From contig JAUNCZ010000014.1 in assembly GCA_030526405.1 (NCBI GenBank), positions 1 through 64,000 of the forward strand: a stretch of 64,000 bases of DNA. The letters are read 5' to 3'. Source of the stretch: Lachnospiraceae bacterium (GTDB lineage: Bacteria; Bacillota; Clostridia; Lachnospirales; Lachnospiraceae). Below the pieces are notes generated by a model. That model saw nothing but the letters and a program-made list of their open reading frames with translations. It did no database searches and was not told where the DNA came from. Below, in pieces: positions 26,609-34,936 of the stretch (position 1 is its first letter; each line of letters opens with the position of its first letter). The translations under genes were made by a program, and so were the position numbers.

Positions 26609-26665
26609 GTTTCAGATGAGCCTGACCCGAAGGAAATGCTTCCTTCGGCAGGGCGGATCTGAAAC
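26609..26665 (+). other. Long nested hairpin between adhesin and pilin genes
   Basis: GTTTCAGAT (26609) pairs with ATCTGAAAC (26665), and inside it CCGAAGGAA pairs with TTCCTTCGG. No T-run follows. In the 197-base gap it probably acts as a processing or partial attenuation site, allowing the downstream pilin to be made at a different level from the adhesin. Confidence 0.6.
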
Positions 26666-26752
26666 GAAAAAAGCAAAAAACTCTGCTTGGGGGAGCAGAG
26701 AGAGGATTTTCTCCCGTAAACAAAAACTTTTATGAAGAAAGGGATTACAACT

Positions 26753-28252
26753 ATGAAAAAAAGAATGAAAAAACTCTTAGCATTATTCGCAGCAGCAGCA
26801 ATGACAATGTCCATGAGCGTAGCAGCATTTGCACAGAACATCGCAGATCATACCTTTACAGCTTACCAGATTTTCTCAGGAACACAGGCAGCAGATAAGG
26901 CAGCCCTTTGTGACGTAGAGTGGGGTTCCGGTGTTGATGGAGCAGCGATTCTGGCAGAACTGAAAGAGGCAGATACCGTATATGCAGACTGTGAAACTGC
27001 TGCGGATGTGGCAGAGGTAGTTGCAGGCTTTGATAGCAATTCCGCAGCGGCAATGGCCTTCGCCCGCATCGTGGATGCACACAGAACAGGTACAACAACA
27101 GCTCTGAACAAGGGTGAGCAGGGATATACCATCAGTACACCAGGTTACTACCTGATCGTGGATACAACAAAGTTAGAGGATGGCTCCTACGATGCACTGA
27201 ACCTGTCCCTGCTGCAGTGCTATGAGACAATCACCATCGCTACAAAAACTGATATTCCAACTGTAGTGAAAAAAGTGGATGATGTGAACGACTCCAACAC
27301 TTCAGAGGATACAGTTGTATGGCAGGATTCTGCAGACTACGATATCGGTGATGAGATCCCTTACCAGATCACAGGAACCCTGGGTGATATCTCCAAGTTC
27401 CCAACCTACTATGTGAACTTCCACGATACCATGACCAATCTGACTCTCAAAACTGACTCTGTAACGGTTACACTGGATAATGAAACAGTAAATAAGAACA
27501 ATTATCTTGTCGCTTGGGATCCGAAAACAAAAACCCTTGATGTTGAGTTTATGGATGTAGTTGCGCTGGGTGCAAAAACAAACTCCGTGATCGTTGTTTC
27601 CTATATTGCTACTCTGGATGAGGGAGCAAACATCGGTGCAACAGGTAACCCGAATGAGGTATACCTTGAGTTCTCCAACAATCCAAACAACTCCGGTAAC
27701 GGAACAACAAAACCATCCACAGGTAAAACCCCGGTTGACACTAACATCATCTTTACCTACAAGGTAATTGCAAACAAGGTGGACCCAGCAGGAAAACCAC
27801 TGGCAGGTGCTAAATTTGCTCTCTACAAAGCTATTGGAACAGATGAGAAGGGAGAGACCATCTGGCAGGATCTTGGAGAAGTTGGTGATGGTGAAAAAGA
27901 TACAACCTTCGCATGGACCGGTCTTGATGATGGCGATTACAAGATCGTGGAGACAAAGGTACCAGAAGGTTACAACAAGATTGCTGATCAGTATTTCACT
28001 GTAACAGCTGGGCATGACATTCTGTCAGACAATCCTGCATTAACAGAGCTTTCAGGAAATTCAGACACTGGAATGATCACCCTCGCATCTGATAAGGAAG
28101 CAGGTTCCTTAAGCACAAACATTGAGAACAAACAGGGTACAGTTCTTCCATCCACAGGTGGAATGGGAACTACTGTTCTCTACACAACAGGTGCGATCCT
28201 TGTGATCGGTGCAGGTGTTGTGCTGGTAGCAAGAAGACGTGTTGCTAAATAA
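26753..28252 (+). CDS. SpaA-type isopeptide-forming major pilin
   Basis: The 499-residue precursor has a signal peptide ending near SVAAFA|Q. It has an N-terminal domain with TFTAYQIFSG, a middle domain beginning IPTVVKKVDDVND that may hold the pilin-motif lysine, and a C-terminal Cna-B/SpaA domain with the E-box ETKVPEGYN. It ends with LPSTG at 465-469, a hydrophobic helix and RRRVAK. Such proteins are polymerised by class C sortases into covalent pili, with internal Lys-Asn isopeptide bonds. ATG 26753 is preferred because AAAGGGA lies about eight bases upstream; the ATG at 26732 lacks a site. The class C sortase follows directly. Confidence 0.9.
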   Translation: MKKRMKKLLALFAAAAMTMSMSVAAFAQNIADHTFTAYQIFSGTQAADKAALCDVEWGSGVDGAAILAELKEADTVYADCETAADVAEVVAGFDSNSAAAMAFARIVDAHRTGTTTALNKGEQGYTISTPGYYLIVDTTKLEDGSYDALNLSLLQCYETITIATKTDIPTVVKKVDDVNDSNTSEDTVVWQDSADYDIGDEIPYQITGTLGDISKFPTYYVNFHDTMTNLTLKTDSVTVTLDNETVNKNNYLVAWDPKTKTLDVEFMDVVALGAKTNSVIVVSYIATLDEGANIGATGNPNEVYLEFSNNPNNSGNGTTKPSTGKTPVDTNIIFTYKVIANKVDPAGKPLAGAKFALYKAIGTDEKGETIWQDLGEVGDGEKDTTFAWTGLDDGDYKIVETKVPEGYNKIADQYFTVTAGHDILSDNPALTELSGNSDTGMITLASDKEAGSLSTNIENKQGTVLPSTGGMGTTVLYTTGAILVIGAGVVLVARRRVAK

Positions 28253-28293
28253 TCATTTAGAACAGTCAGTTTTAGATGATTAATCTGGAGATA

Positions 28294-28368
28294 CCGATGC
28301 ATCGGTGCCCCGGAGAAAGAAGTAGAACATAACAAAAACGCTGCTCTCCCCAGCCGGGGAGGGCAGCG
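28294..28368 (+). other. Two hairpins between pilin and sortase genes
   Basis: A perfect palindrome ACCGATGCATCGGT (about 28294-28307) is followed by CGCTGCTCTCCCC/GGGGAGGGCAGCG (28339-28368). Neither has a following T-run of usual length (ACAAAAAAG follows). They fit a stabiliser or attenuator that lowers sortase expression relative to pilin. Confidence 0.5.
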
Positions 28369-28401
28369 AAACAAAAAAGATACAATGATAAGGAGAGTCT
28401 G

Positions 28402-29313
28402 ATGAGAAATTATTGGAAAAAACATGGGGTGACCACAATTCTGGTAATCATCTTTATGATCGGGCTTTGCTTACTGCTGTATCCCAGCTTCAGTGATTAC
28501 TGGAACTCCTTTCATCAGTCACGGGCCATCGCAACCTATGCGGAACAGGTGGCAAACATGAATGATGAGAAATACAAGAAACTGATGGGAGAGGCAGAGG
28601 CCTACAATAAAAGCCTGACGGAAACGGGGATGAGATGGCAGATGACGGAGGAGGAAGCCAGGGAATACGATTCCCTGCTGGATGTAACCGGAACCGGCAT
28701 CATGGGATACATTGAGATTGATAAGATCAAATGCTCCCTTCCCATCTACCACGGCACCGACGATGCGGTTCTGCAGATCGCCATTGGACATATTCAGGGT
28801 TCTTCTCTTCCAGTGGGAGGAAAGGGTAGTCACTGTGTACTGTCCGGTCACAGAGGTCTTCCCTCCGCCAGACTGTTTACAGATCTGGACCAGCTCAGCA
28901 ACGGTGATACCTTTGTGATCCGAACCATGGATGAGACCATGACCTACGAGGTGGACAACATCCTTATTGTGGAGCCGGATGATGTGGGATCTCTGGTGAT
29001 CGATCCGGAGGAGGATTATATAACACTGGTTACCTGTACCCCCTACGGCATCAACACCCACCGTCTTCTGGTGAGGGGTCACAGGATTGAGAATCTGGCT
29101 TCCTCAAGAAATATCCGAGTTACAGCGGATGCCAACCAGATCGAGCCCATCATGGTGGCACCATTTGCTGCGATTCCGATCCTTCTGATGCTGCTGGTTG
29201 TGCTGATGGTAACAACCCATGACAACAAGAAGAGAAGGAAAGAGCAGGAAAATAAGAAAAAATACAGGGAGCGATCCTTAAATAAGAAAAACAGGAAAGG
29301 TGATGAGCTATGA
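28402..29313 (+). CDS. Class C (pilin-polymerising) sortase
   Basis: The 303-residue enzyme has an N-terminal membrane helix (about 10-28), the sortase core with His150 in LSGHRGLP, Cys212 in LVTCTPYG and Arg225 in LLVRGHR, and a second C-terminal membrane helix (about 250-272) with a basic tail. Two membrane helices and TCTPYG are typical of class C. A lid-like DVTGTGIMGYIEI region precedes the core. It cleaves LPxTG motifs of pilins and joins them to a pilin lysine on the outer membrane face. Its stop overlaps the next gene's start (ATGA, 29310-29313). Confidence 0.93.
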   Translation: MRNYWKKHGVTTILVIIFMIGLCLLLYPSFSDYWNSFHQSRAIATYAEQVANMNDEKYKKLMGEAEAYNKSLTETGMRWQMTEEEAREYDSLLDVTGTGIMGYIEIDKIKCSLPIYHGTDDAVLQIAIGHIQGSSLPVGGKGSHCVLSGHRGLPSARLFTDLDQLSNGDTFVIRTMDETMTYEVDNILIVEPDDVGSLVIDPEEDYITLVTCTPYGINTHRLLVRGHRIENLASSRNIRVTADANQIEPIMVAPFAAIPILLMLLVVLMVTTHDNKKRRKEQENKKKYRERSLNKKNRKGDEL

Positions 29314-30206
29314 GACGAATGCCGAAAATAAAACATTTTATTACTGCGCTGGCAGCATTTCTCATGCTGTTGGGTGTGACCGTGACGGCCTATGGAGATG
29401 CTGCATCACCGTCATTCACCTACAGCTATCCGGTGGACGGAGTCAGATTCAGACTGTATCAGGTGGGTGAGATCCAGCAGGATGCCTATGTTCTGACCGG
29501 TGAATTTGCAGGCTACGATGTGAATCTTGAGGACAAAGCCGCCGGTGAGACCCTGGCTGCCTACGTGGAGAGGGATCAGCTTCAGCCGGTGGCAGAGGCA
29601 GTATCCCAGGATGGTATGCTGAAGTTTGAAGATCTGCAGCAGAAAATCTACCTGATGACAGGAGAAACCACCATCGAAGATCGTGTAAAATGGATTCCAA
29701 GTGCCGTTCTTTTCTCTGTTCCCCAGGCGGATACAGAAACAGGAGAACTGATCTGGGATATCACAGCAGGAGGAAAATATACCCGTGAGGAGCTTCCGCC
29801 CCTGGTGGATATTTCCGTAGAGAAGATCTGGAAGGATACCGGATATGAGAAAAAGCGTCCGGCAAGTATTAAAGCTCAGTTGTTGAAAGATGGTCAGGTT
29901 TATGATACAGTAGAGCTTGGCAAAACCAATAACTGGAAACACACATGGGAGAAACTGGATCCTGAATTCACCTGGACAGTGGTGGAGGAGAAGGTTCCTG
30001 ACCATTACAAGGTGACCATCAGAAATGAAAAAGGTGTTTTTGTTCTTGAAAATGTCTATGAAAATGGGCAGACAACTCCCACACCTACACCGCCAAATCC
30101 AAATATTCCGAATACCGGACAGCTTTGGTGGCCGGTTGGAATTCTGGCAGTTGTGGGAATTGGCCTGATCCTGGTGGGGCTGATTCGAAGAAAAAGGTCT
30201 GAATAA
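29310..30206 (+). CDS. Minor pilin / Cna-B protein with IPNTG anchor
   Basis: The 298-residue precursor has a signal peptide (cleavage near VTAYG). Its N-terminal half begins FTYSYPVDGVRFRLYQVGEI, like pilin-associated Streptococcus/Clostridia minor subunits. One Cna-B domain runs from DISVEKIWKDTGYEKKRP to YKVTIRNEKG. A Pro/Thr stretch is followed by IPNTG (266-270), a hydrophobic helix and RRKRSE. The IPNTG variant differs from the LPSTG and LPHTG motifs of the other two substrates, so it may be handled by a different sortase. It could be a base pilin that anchors the pilus to the wall. It overlaps the upstream sortase gene by four bases. Confidence 0.85.
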   Translation: MRRMPKIKHFITALAAFLMLLGVTVTAYGDAASPSFTYSYPVDGVRFRLYQVGEIQQDAYVLTGEFAGYDVNLEDKAAGETLAAYVERDQLQPVAEAVSQDGMLKFEDLQQKIYLMTGETTIEDRVKWIPSAVLFSVPQADTETGELIWDITAGGKYTREELPPLVDISVEKIWKDTGYEKKRPASIKAQLLKDGQVYDTVELGKTNNWKHTWEKLDPEFTWTVVEEKVPDHYKVTIRNEKGVFVLENVYENGQTTPTPTPPNPNIPNTGQLWWPVGILAVVGIGLILVGLIRRKRSE

Positions 30207-31016
30207 GTGAAAAAAGGAACGATTTTGATTACATTGGGGCTGCTGTGTGTTACAGCAGCCTTTTCTTTAATTGGATATAACTATTATGAGAGCTATAAAG
30301 CAGGAAAGGCATCTGAGTCGGTGATGGAGCAGCTGGAAAGTGCCATCGCTGAGGCCAGCGGGCAAAAAAACCTGCCGGAGACGGCTGATGATGAGGCGGG
30401 AAGGGAAGCGAATGTTTCCTCCCAGCCGCAGAATAAGGAAGCAGCAGAGGAAGTGATTTCCGGTACAGATACTGTTTCCGGCGGACACTCTGCCAGTGAA
30501 CAGCAGAGCACCGGCGAAACTGTTTCCCCGGAAGTGGCTGCAGATCCGCAGGCCGGAGATGACAACAATAGTGGAATGAATATGGGTGAGTTGTACCCGG
30601 ATCGTGACATGCCCTCCCTTTCCGTAAACAGCCTGGGCTATATTGGATGGATCTTTATTCCCTCCCTGAGCCTCAGACTTCCTGTTCAGGAAAACTGGAA
30701 CTATGATCTGCTGACGGTTTCACCAGCCAGATATTCCGGTTCTGTGTACCAGGACAATATGATCATCGGAGGACACAGCTATATTACTCATTTTCGAGGG
30801 TTGAGAACTATCTCTCCCGGAGCGAAGGTTACCTTTTTTGATACAGAGGGATATTCTTATCAGTATGAGGTGGCCTATACCATGGTGTTGAATCCAAATC
30901 AGGGAGTGGTTCTTTCTGATGAGGAGAATGAGGACTGGGATCTCACCCTGTTTACCTGTAACACAGGCAGCCAGACCAGGTGCGTGGTGCGCTGTGTGGC
31001 CATTGACAGAGAATAA
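30207..31016 (+). CDS. Second sortase (non-class C), possible housekeeping/anchoring type
   Basis: The 269-residue protein has one N-terminal membrane helix and a long low-complexity Glu/Ser/Thr linker (about 35-130). The sortase domain has His190 in IIGGHSYITHF, Cys251 in LTLFTCNTGSQ and Arg258. It lacks the C-terminal helix of class C enzymes, so I infer a class B/D-like sortase that attaches the finished pilus or IPNTG protein to the wall. It starts with GTG immediately after the previous stop (TAA at 30204-30206). AAAAAGG is upstream. It is the last gene of the pilus operon. Confidence 0.85.
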   Translation: MKKGTILITLGLLCVTAAFSLIGYNYYESYKAGKASESVMEQLESAIAEASGQKNLPETADDEAGREANVSSQPQNKEAAEEVISGTDTVSGGHSASEQQSTGETVSPEVAADPQAGDDNNSGMNMGELYPDRDMPSLSVNSLGYIGWIFIPSLSLRLPVQENWNYDLLTVSPARYSGSVYQDNMIIGGHSYITHFRGLRTISPGAKVTFFDTEGYSYQYEVAYTMVLNPNQGVVLSDEENEDWDLTLFTCNTGSQTRCVVRCVAIDRE

Positions 31017-31025
31017 CAGGCGGTA

Positions 31026-31055
31026 AGATCCGGATGGGTATGGGATGCCGGATCT
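31026..31055 (+). terminator. Weak hairpin at the end of the pilus operon
   Basis: AGATCCGG pairs with CCGGATCT, but no T-run follows, so termination is uncertain. Confidence 0.4.
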
Positions 31056-31162
31056 CATTGAAGAAGAAAAAATATAAGAGAAACGCAAATAACAGATAGG
31101 AAAAGCACATTACAAAGTAATATGTGATAGGAAGAAATAGAAAAAAGCGGGGGATGATTATT

Positions 31163-32506
31163 ATGAGAACAGTTGTGACAAAATTCGGCGGAACCTCTCT
31201 GGCAGATGCAGGGCAGTTCAGAAAGGTAAAGGCTATTCTGGATGCGGATCCGGACAGAAGAATCGTGGTGGCATCTGCGCCGGGAAAACGTTTTTCTGAG
31301 GATATCAAGGTAACCGACATGCTGATCAAATGCTACAAGAAAGCAGCAGCAGGACAGGATTTCACTCCAGTTCTGAATGAGATCAGAGAGAGATTTCAGG
31401 GAATCATCGATGAGCTGGAGCTGGATTTCAGTCTGGATGATCATTTTGAATATATCAGACAGAGACTGGAGATGCATCCAAACCGTGAGTTTATGGAGAG
31501 CCGAGGAGAGTATCTGAACTCTCAGCTGCTGGCAGCCTATCTGGGATTCACCTTTGTGGATCCGGAGTGGTGCGTCTGCTTCAACGAGGACGGCACCTTT
31601 GATTCAGAGCTTACCAGCAGAACACTGGGAGCTGCTCTGAAGCCACTGAAAAATGCGGTGGTGGCAGGCTTTTACGGCGCCGACAGAAGAGGAAATATCC
31701 GTACCTTCTCCAGAGGTGGCTCTGACATCACAGGAAGTCTCTGTGCCCAGGCCATCGATGCGGAGATTTATGAAAACTGGACCGATGTGACCGGTCTTCT
31801 GGCGGCAGATCCAAGAATTGTGGAGAAACCAAGATCCGTGGACTATCTCACCTACCGTGAACTGCGTACCCTTTCCTACATGGGTGCCTCTGTGCTGCAT
31901 TCCGATGCGGTGCTTCCTGTTTCCAAGAAGGGAATCCCCATCAATATCAGAAATACAAACAGTCCCGAGGAAGACGGAACCATGATCGTGAAAAAGCTTC
32001 CTGCAGGGCGTGAGCGTGCAGTTATCACCGGTGTTACAGGCAAAACCGGCATGTGCGTGATTCAGGTGGAGAAGGTAATGGTCAGCAATGAGTCCGGCTT
32101 CACAGCTGTGCTGCTGGATATTCTGAAGAAGAGAAAAATCCCCTTTGAGCAGTGTCTTACAGGAATCGATACCGTATCCCTTGTAATGCAGAGCAATGTG
32201 TTTGCAGAGAATAAAACCGTTCTTCTTGATGAGATCAAGAGAACATTAAAGCCGGATCTTCTGAATGTGAAAGAGAATCTCTCCATGATCGCTGTGGTGG
32301 GAGAGGCAGAAAACGGCTATAAGAATGCCACAGTGAAGATTGTACAGGCTGTAACAGATGCGGGCATCGAGATCAGCACCATCAACCAGGGGGCAGGAGA
32401 GCTGAACCTGCTGATCGGTGTGGCGGAGGATCGCTACAAGGATGCCATCCAGGCCATCTATTCCTCCATCAGCAAGCATGGAAACAGCCGCGTCCGCGTG
32501 GTGTAA
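31163..32506 (+). CDS. lysC: Aspartokinase
   Basis: The 447-residue enzyme opens with VTKFGGTSLADAGQF, the aspartokinase signature. It has the kinase segment FSRGGSDITGSL and two C-terminal ACT domains (MIAVVGEAENGYKNAT; ISTINQGAGELNLLIGV). It phosphorylates aspartate, the first step toward lysine, threonine and methionine, and ACT domains normally bind lysine or threonine for feedback. A dapL gene at 60240 supplies the later diaminopimelate step. ATG 31163 is used because GGGGG lies nine bases upstream; the ATG at 31154 would touch it. I saw no lysine riboswitch in the 146-base gap upstream. The final 3' codons are duplicated downstream. Confidence 0.93.
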   Translation: MRTVVTKFGGTSLADAGQFRKVKAILDADPDRRIVVASAPGKRFSEDIKVTDMLIKCYKKAAAGQDFTPVLNEIRERFQGIIDELELDFSLDDHFEYIRQRLEMHPNREFMESRGEYLNSQLLAAYLGFTFVDPEWCVCFNEDGTFDSELTSRTLGAALKPLKNAVVAGFYGADRRGNIRTFSRGGSDITGSLCAQAIDAEIYENWTDVTGLLAADPRIVEKPRSVDYLTYRELRTLSYMGASVLHSDAVLPVSKKGIPINIRNTNSPEEDGTMIVKKLPAGRERAVITGVTGKTGMCVIQVEKVMVSNESGFTAVLLDILKKRKIPFEQCLTGIDTVSLVMQSNVFAENKTVLLDEIKRTLKPDLLNVKENLSMIAVVGEAENGYKNATVKIVQAVTDAGIEISTINQGAGELNLLIGVAEDRYKDAIQAIYSSISKHGNSRVRVV

Positions 32507-32569
32507 GCTGATCGTGCAATCCAGGCCAATAAAACCTATGAGAAACAGCCACGTCCGCGTGGTGTAAGC
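32481..32569 (+). repeat. Direct duplication of the lysC 3' end
   Basis: The 28 bases at 32481-32508, which contain the last codons and the stop of lysC, recur at 32542-32569 with one change (CCGCG to CCACG). The step is 61 bases. It looks like a local duplication. Confidence 0.8.
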
Positions 32570-32571
32570 AG

Positions 32572-32635
32572 GTTCAGGTTGCCCTTTGCGGAAACCTGGA
32601 CCGTAATTCTGGTCAGCTTTAGCTGACATCTTCCT
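32572..32635 (+). repeat. Diverged repeat module A after lysC
   Basis: The 3' half (ATTCTGGTCAGC through ACATCTTCCT) is identical to other module A copies, while the 5' half is diverged. Confidence 0.65.
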
Positions 32636-32640
32636 GACAG

Positions 32641-32706
32641 AAAGGCTGTGACTGTTTACGCAGTGTCATTGTATGGAAAGACATTGCATAAGCAGTCACA
32701 GCCTTT
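32641..32706. terminator. Bidirectional terminator between lysC and panE
   Basis: AAAGGCTGTGACTG pairs with CAGTCACAGCCTTT across a 38-base loop that itself can form a weak stem. A/T flanks on both sides serve both convergent genes. Confidence 0.75.
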
Positions 32707-32712
32707 GCTGTA

Positions 32713-33660
32713 TTATTCGTAGATAAAGTTGCCGTCCATTTTCTCCTCCAGAGCCCTGATCAGATGGTAGGCCATCTCACTGGCAGGCACAGGAATGCCC
32801 AGCTCTTCTCCCATGCGGATCATGGTGCCGCAGAACATATCAATCTCTGTGTGACGACCTGCTTCCATATCCTGAAGCATGGAGTATTTTCCCTTCTTTG
32901 TGACAATTTTTCCCACAATATCCGTGCTCTGTTCCCTGGGAAGAGAGATACCTTTGGCTGCCGCCACCGCGCTGACTTCACCACTTAAGGCCTGCATCAG
33001 CCACAGGGCATGCTGGCTGTCTGTGTAACAGCCCAGAGGAGCACCGATAATGGCCTGGGGAATATTCCAGGAAACGTTCAGCTGGAATTTGCTCCAGATT
33101 TCCCGGATAATATCCTCCGTTTCAATCCAGTGAATTCCTGTATCATGGAGCAACTCTGCCACTGCCTCTGTTCTCTCAGGGGAATCTTTTCCGTTGATTC
33201 CGTTAAACTCCTCCGCCTCTCCGAAAATGATGCCAATGGTGGGTTCCGGATCGAAATGGATGCTGTTTCCCCTTCTTTCAGAATTGATCTTGATCAGGGA
33301 AGGCAGAATCTGAGTCGGTGGAATCACTGTTCCCAGCTTTTCCTCACTGTCGATGCCGTTCATCAGACTCATTACAAGGGTATGGGGGGCGACTATTTCC
33401 CTGATGGCATCCATTGCAGAGGGCAGACCGCTGTATTTCACAGACAGGATCACCAGATCTGCACCTGCTGCTTCCCGGGGAGTTTTTATAACAGGATGGT
33501 ACACCCTTCCGTTGATACAGAAGCCATCCCTCTCAAAGCGGGATTTACGCTCTCCCTCGGCCACAACACAAAGCTCCACATCCTCTTTTTTTGATAATCC
33601 CCAGATCAGATAGGAGCCTACAGCACCTGCTCCGAGGATTGCAACTGATTTGATTTTCAT
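32713..33660 (-). CDS. panE: 2-dehydropantoate 2-reductase (ApbA/PanE family)
   Basis: The 315-residue enzyme has an N-terminal Rossmann domain with SVAILGAGAVGSYLIWGL for NADPH. It also has LVMSLMNGIDSEEKLG, the family's conserved Asn-Gly segment, and a helical C-terminal domain with the lysine-containing EIWSKFQLNVSWN. The usual reaction is reduction of ketopantoate to pantoate in coenzyme A synthesis. Some members act on other ketoacids, and no other pantothenate gene is nearby, so the exact substrate is inferred. A CoA-type NUDIX gene lies divergently 270 bases away. Confidence 0.85.
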   Translation of the reverse strand: MKIKSVAILGAGAVGSYLIWGLSKKEDVELCVVAEGERKSRFERDGFCINGRVYHPVIKTPREAAGADLVILSVKYSGLPSAMDAIREIVAPHTLVMSLMNGIDSEEKLGTVIPPTQILPSLIKINSERRGNSIHFDPEPTIGIIFGEAEEFNGINGKDSPERTEAVAELLHDTGIHWIETEDIIREIWSKFQLNVSWNIPQAIIGAPLGCYTDSQHALWLMQALSGEVSAVAAAKGISLPREQSTDIVGKIVTKKGKYSMLQDMEAGRHTEIDMFCGTMIRMGEELGIPVPASEMAYHLIRALEEKMDGNFIYE

Positions 33661-33866
33661 AACTATTCTCTTTTCTTATCAGAATTACCTGTTCCCTCCG
33701 CTGATTGCCGGAAAGCGCTGCTAGAGGGGTGTTATCAGGTTTTGTTACCTACCAATTTACAGGAATCTCAGCAATGATGCAAGCTGGTTCCTGTTATCCC
33801 TTTTCCTGCTTTTCCTTTTGTTTCTTCCATCAGAGAAATGGTGTATAATGAAACGAAATGATTCTG

Positions 33867-33910
33867 TCATGAGCAAGTAGCGAAGCGGATTGCCAATGTC
33901 CGCTTTAATG
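33867..33910 (+). repeat. Dispersed repeat module B before the NUDIX gene
   Basis: GTCATGAGCAAGTAGCGAAG through CGCTTTAATG; two changes relative to the copy at 6108. It ends about 20 bases before the NUDIX start codon. Confidence 0.7.
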
Positions 33911-33931
33911 AGAAATGGAAGGACTGAATAT

Positions 33932-34573
33932 ATGAGGAACAGATACAAAATCTCTGGGGAATACTGTCTCGGAATTTTGCAGAACAGGACTCCTGGAAGA
34001 ATCGGAGAGGAGAATAATCTTCATGCCTCTGTGCTGATCCCGCTGATCAGAGAGGAGGATGGCAGCATTTCTGTCCTGTTTCAGGTTCGCTCCTCAAAGC
34101 TGCCGGAGCAGCCGGGGGATATCTGTTTTCCCGGTGGGATGTCGGAGGACTGTGAGACCCATCAGGAGACTGCCCTCAGAGAGACCTGCGAGGAACTGCT
34201 GATCTCCCCGGACACCATAGAGCTGCTGGGACCCTCCGATTATCTGCAAAGCGGCAGACTGCAGGTGCATCCCTATGTGGGATGGCTCCATGGGTATGGG
34301 TATACCTACAGTAAAGATGAGGTAAAGGAGGTATTTACAGTGCCCCTTCAGTGGCTGCTGGACCATGAACCGGAGTGTCATGAGATGGAATGGAAGCCCT
34401 CCCTTCCGGAGACATTTCCCTTTGATAAGATCTACGGGGGACGGAAGTATGCCTGGAGAGAGCGCAAAAGCACTGTGTTTTTTTATGAATATCAGGGACA
34501 TGTAATCTGGGGCATGACAGCAAAAATGCTGGAAGCCTGGATACGCATTATTAAGGGAGAAAATACAAGATAA
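33932..34573 (+). CDS. NUDIX hydrolase, CoA pyrophosphatase-type
   Basis: The 213-residue protein has the CoA diphosphatase (UPF0035) motif, FQVRSSKLPEQPGDICFPGG, directly followed by the NUDIX box (Gly, Glu and REtxEE residues in SEDCETHQETALRETCEELL). That combination marks NudL/YeaB enzymes, which hydrolyse CoA or CoA derivatives to 4'-phosphopantetheine and adenosine 3',5'-bisphosphate. An open frame starts at 33890, but AAGGAC precedes ATG 33932, which gives the normal N-terminus. The small gene at 34584 starts ten bases after it and is probably in the same operon. Confidence 0.88.
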   Translation: MRNRYKISGEYCLGILQNRTPGRIGEENNLHASVLIPLIREEDGSISVLFQVRSSKLPEQPGDICFPGGMSEDCETHQETALRETCEELLISPDTIELLGPSDYLQSGRLQVHPYVGWLHGYGYTYSKDEVKEVFTVPLQWLLDHEPECHEMEWKPSLPETFPFDKIYGGRKYAWRERKSTVFFYEYQGHVIWGMTAKMLEAWIRIIKGENTR

Positions 34574-34583
34574 GGAGTTTAGT

Positions 34584-34835
34584 ATGAGACTGAAAGCCAT
34601 TCAGGAAGAGCTGAAAAAAAGGAAAATCACCATTGATTACAACGAGGAGGATGACTGTGCCAGCATTGATTTTATCTGGCGTGGTTTAAGCTATCATATC
34701 TGGGAATTTCTGGATGATGATGGCACCAGAGGCTGTGATACCAATGTGTTTTCCACAGGGAAAACGGTGGAGCTGTTGGAGGGCTACGAGGATACCATCC
34801 TCAGAGAGCTGGAGAGATGGCCCTATATGGAGTAA
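34584..34835 (+). CDS. Small conserved-looking protein of unknown function
   Basis: The 83-residue acidic protein begins MRLKAIQEELKKRKITIDY and is rich in Asp/Glu and aromatic residues (IWRGLSYHIWEFLDDDG). It has no membrane segment or cysteine motif. AAGGAG lies about seven bases before the ATG, so it is likely translated. It resembles short hypothetical proteins found in related Clostridia, but I cannot assign a family. It sits between the NUDIX and SGNH-MazG genes, two hydrolases of nucleotide-like or acyl substrates. Confidence 0.7.
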   Translation: MRLKAIQEELKKRKITIDYNEEDDCASIDFIWRGLSYHIWEFLDDDGTRGCDTNVFSTGKTVELLEGYEDTILRELERWPYME

Positions 34836-34936
34836 AAGAAGACAGATCTCCAGTAAGAAACAGAGTTGATGGAAATTGAGTGAAATATTGCAACTGTATA
34901 GGGAAAAGACTCTATTGGAAGGGGAAAGGAGAGACT

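Noticed and set aside
31017-31162. Lysine riboswitch before lysC
   Set aside because: The gap is too short and lacks the conserved L-box blocks.
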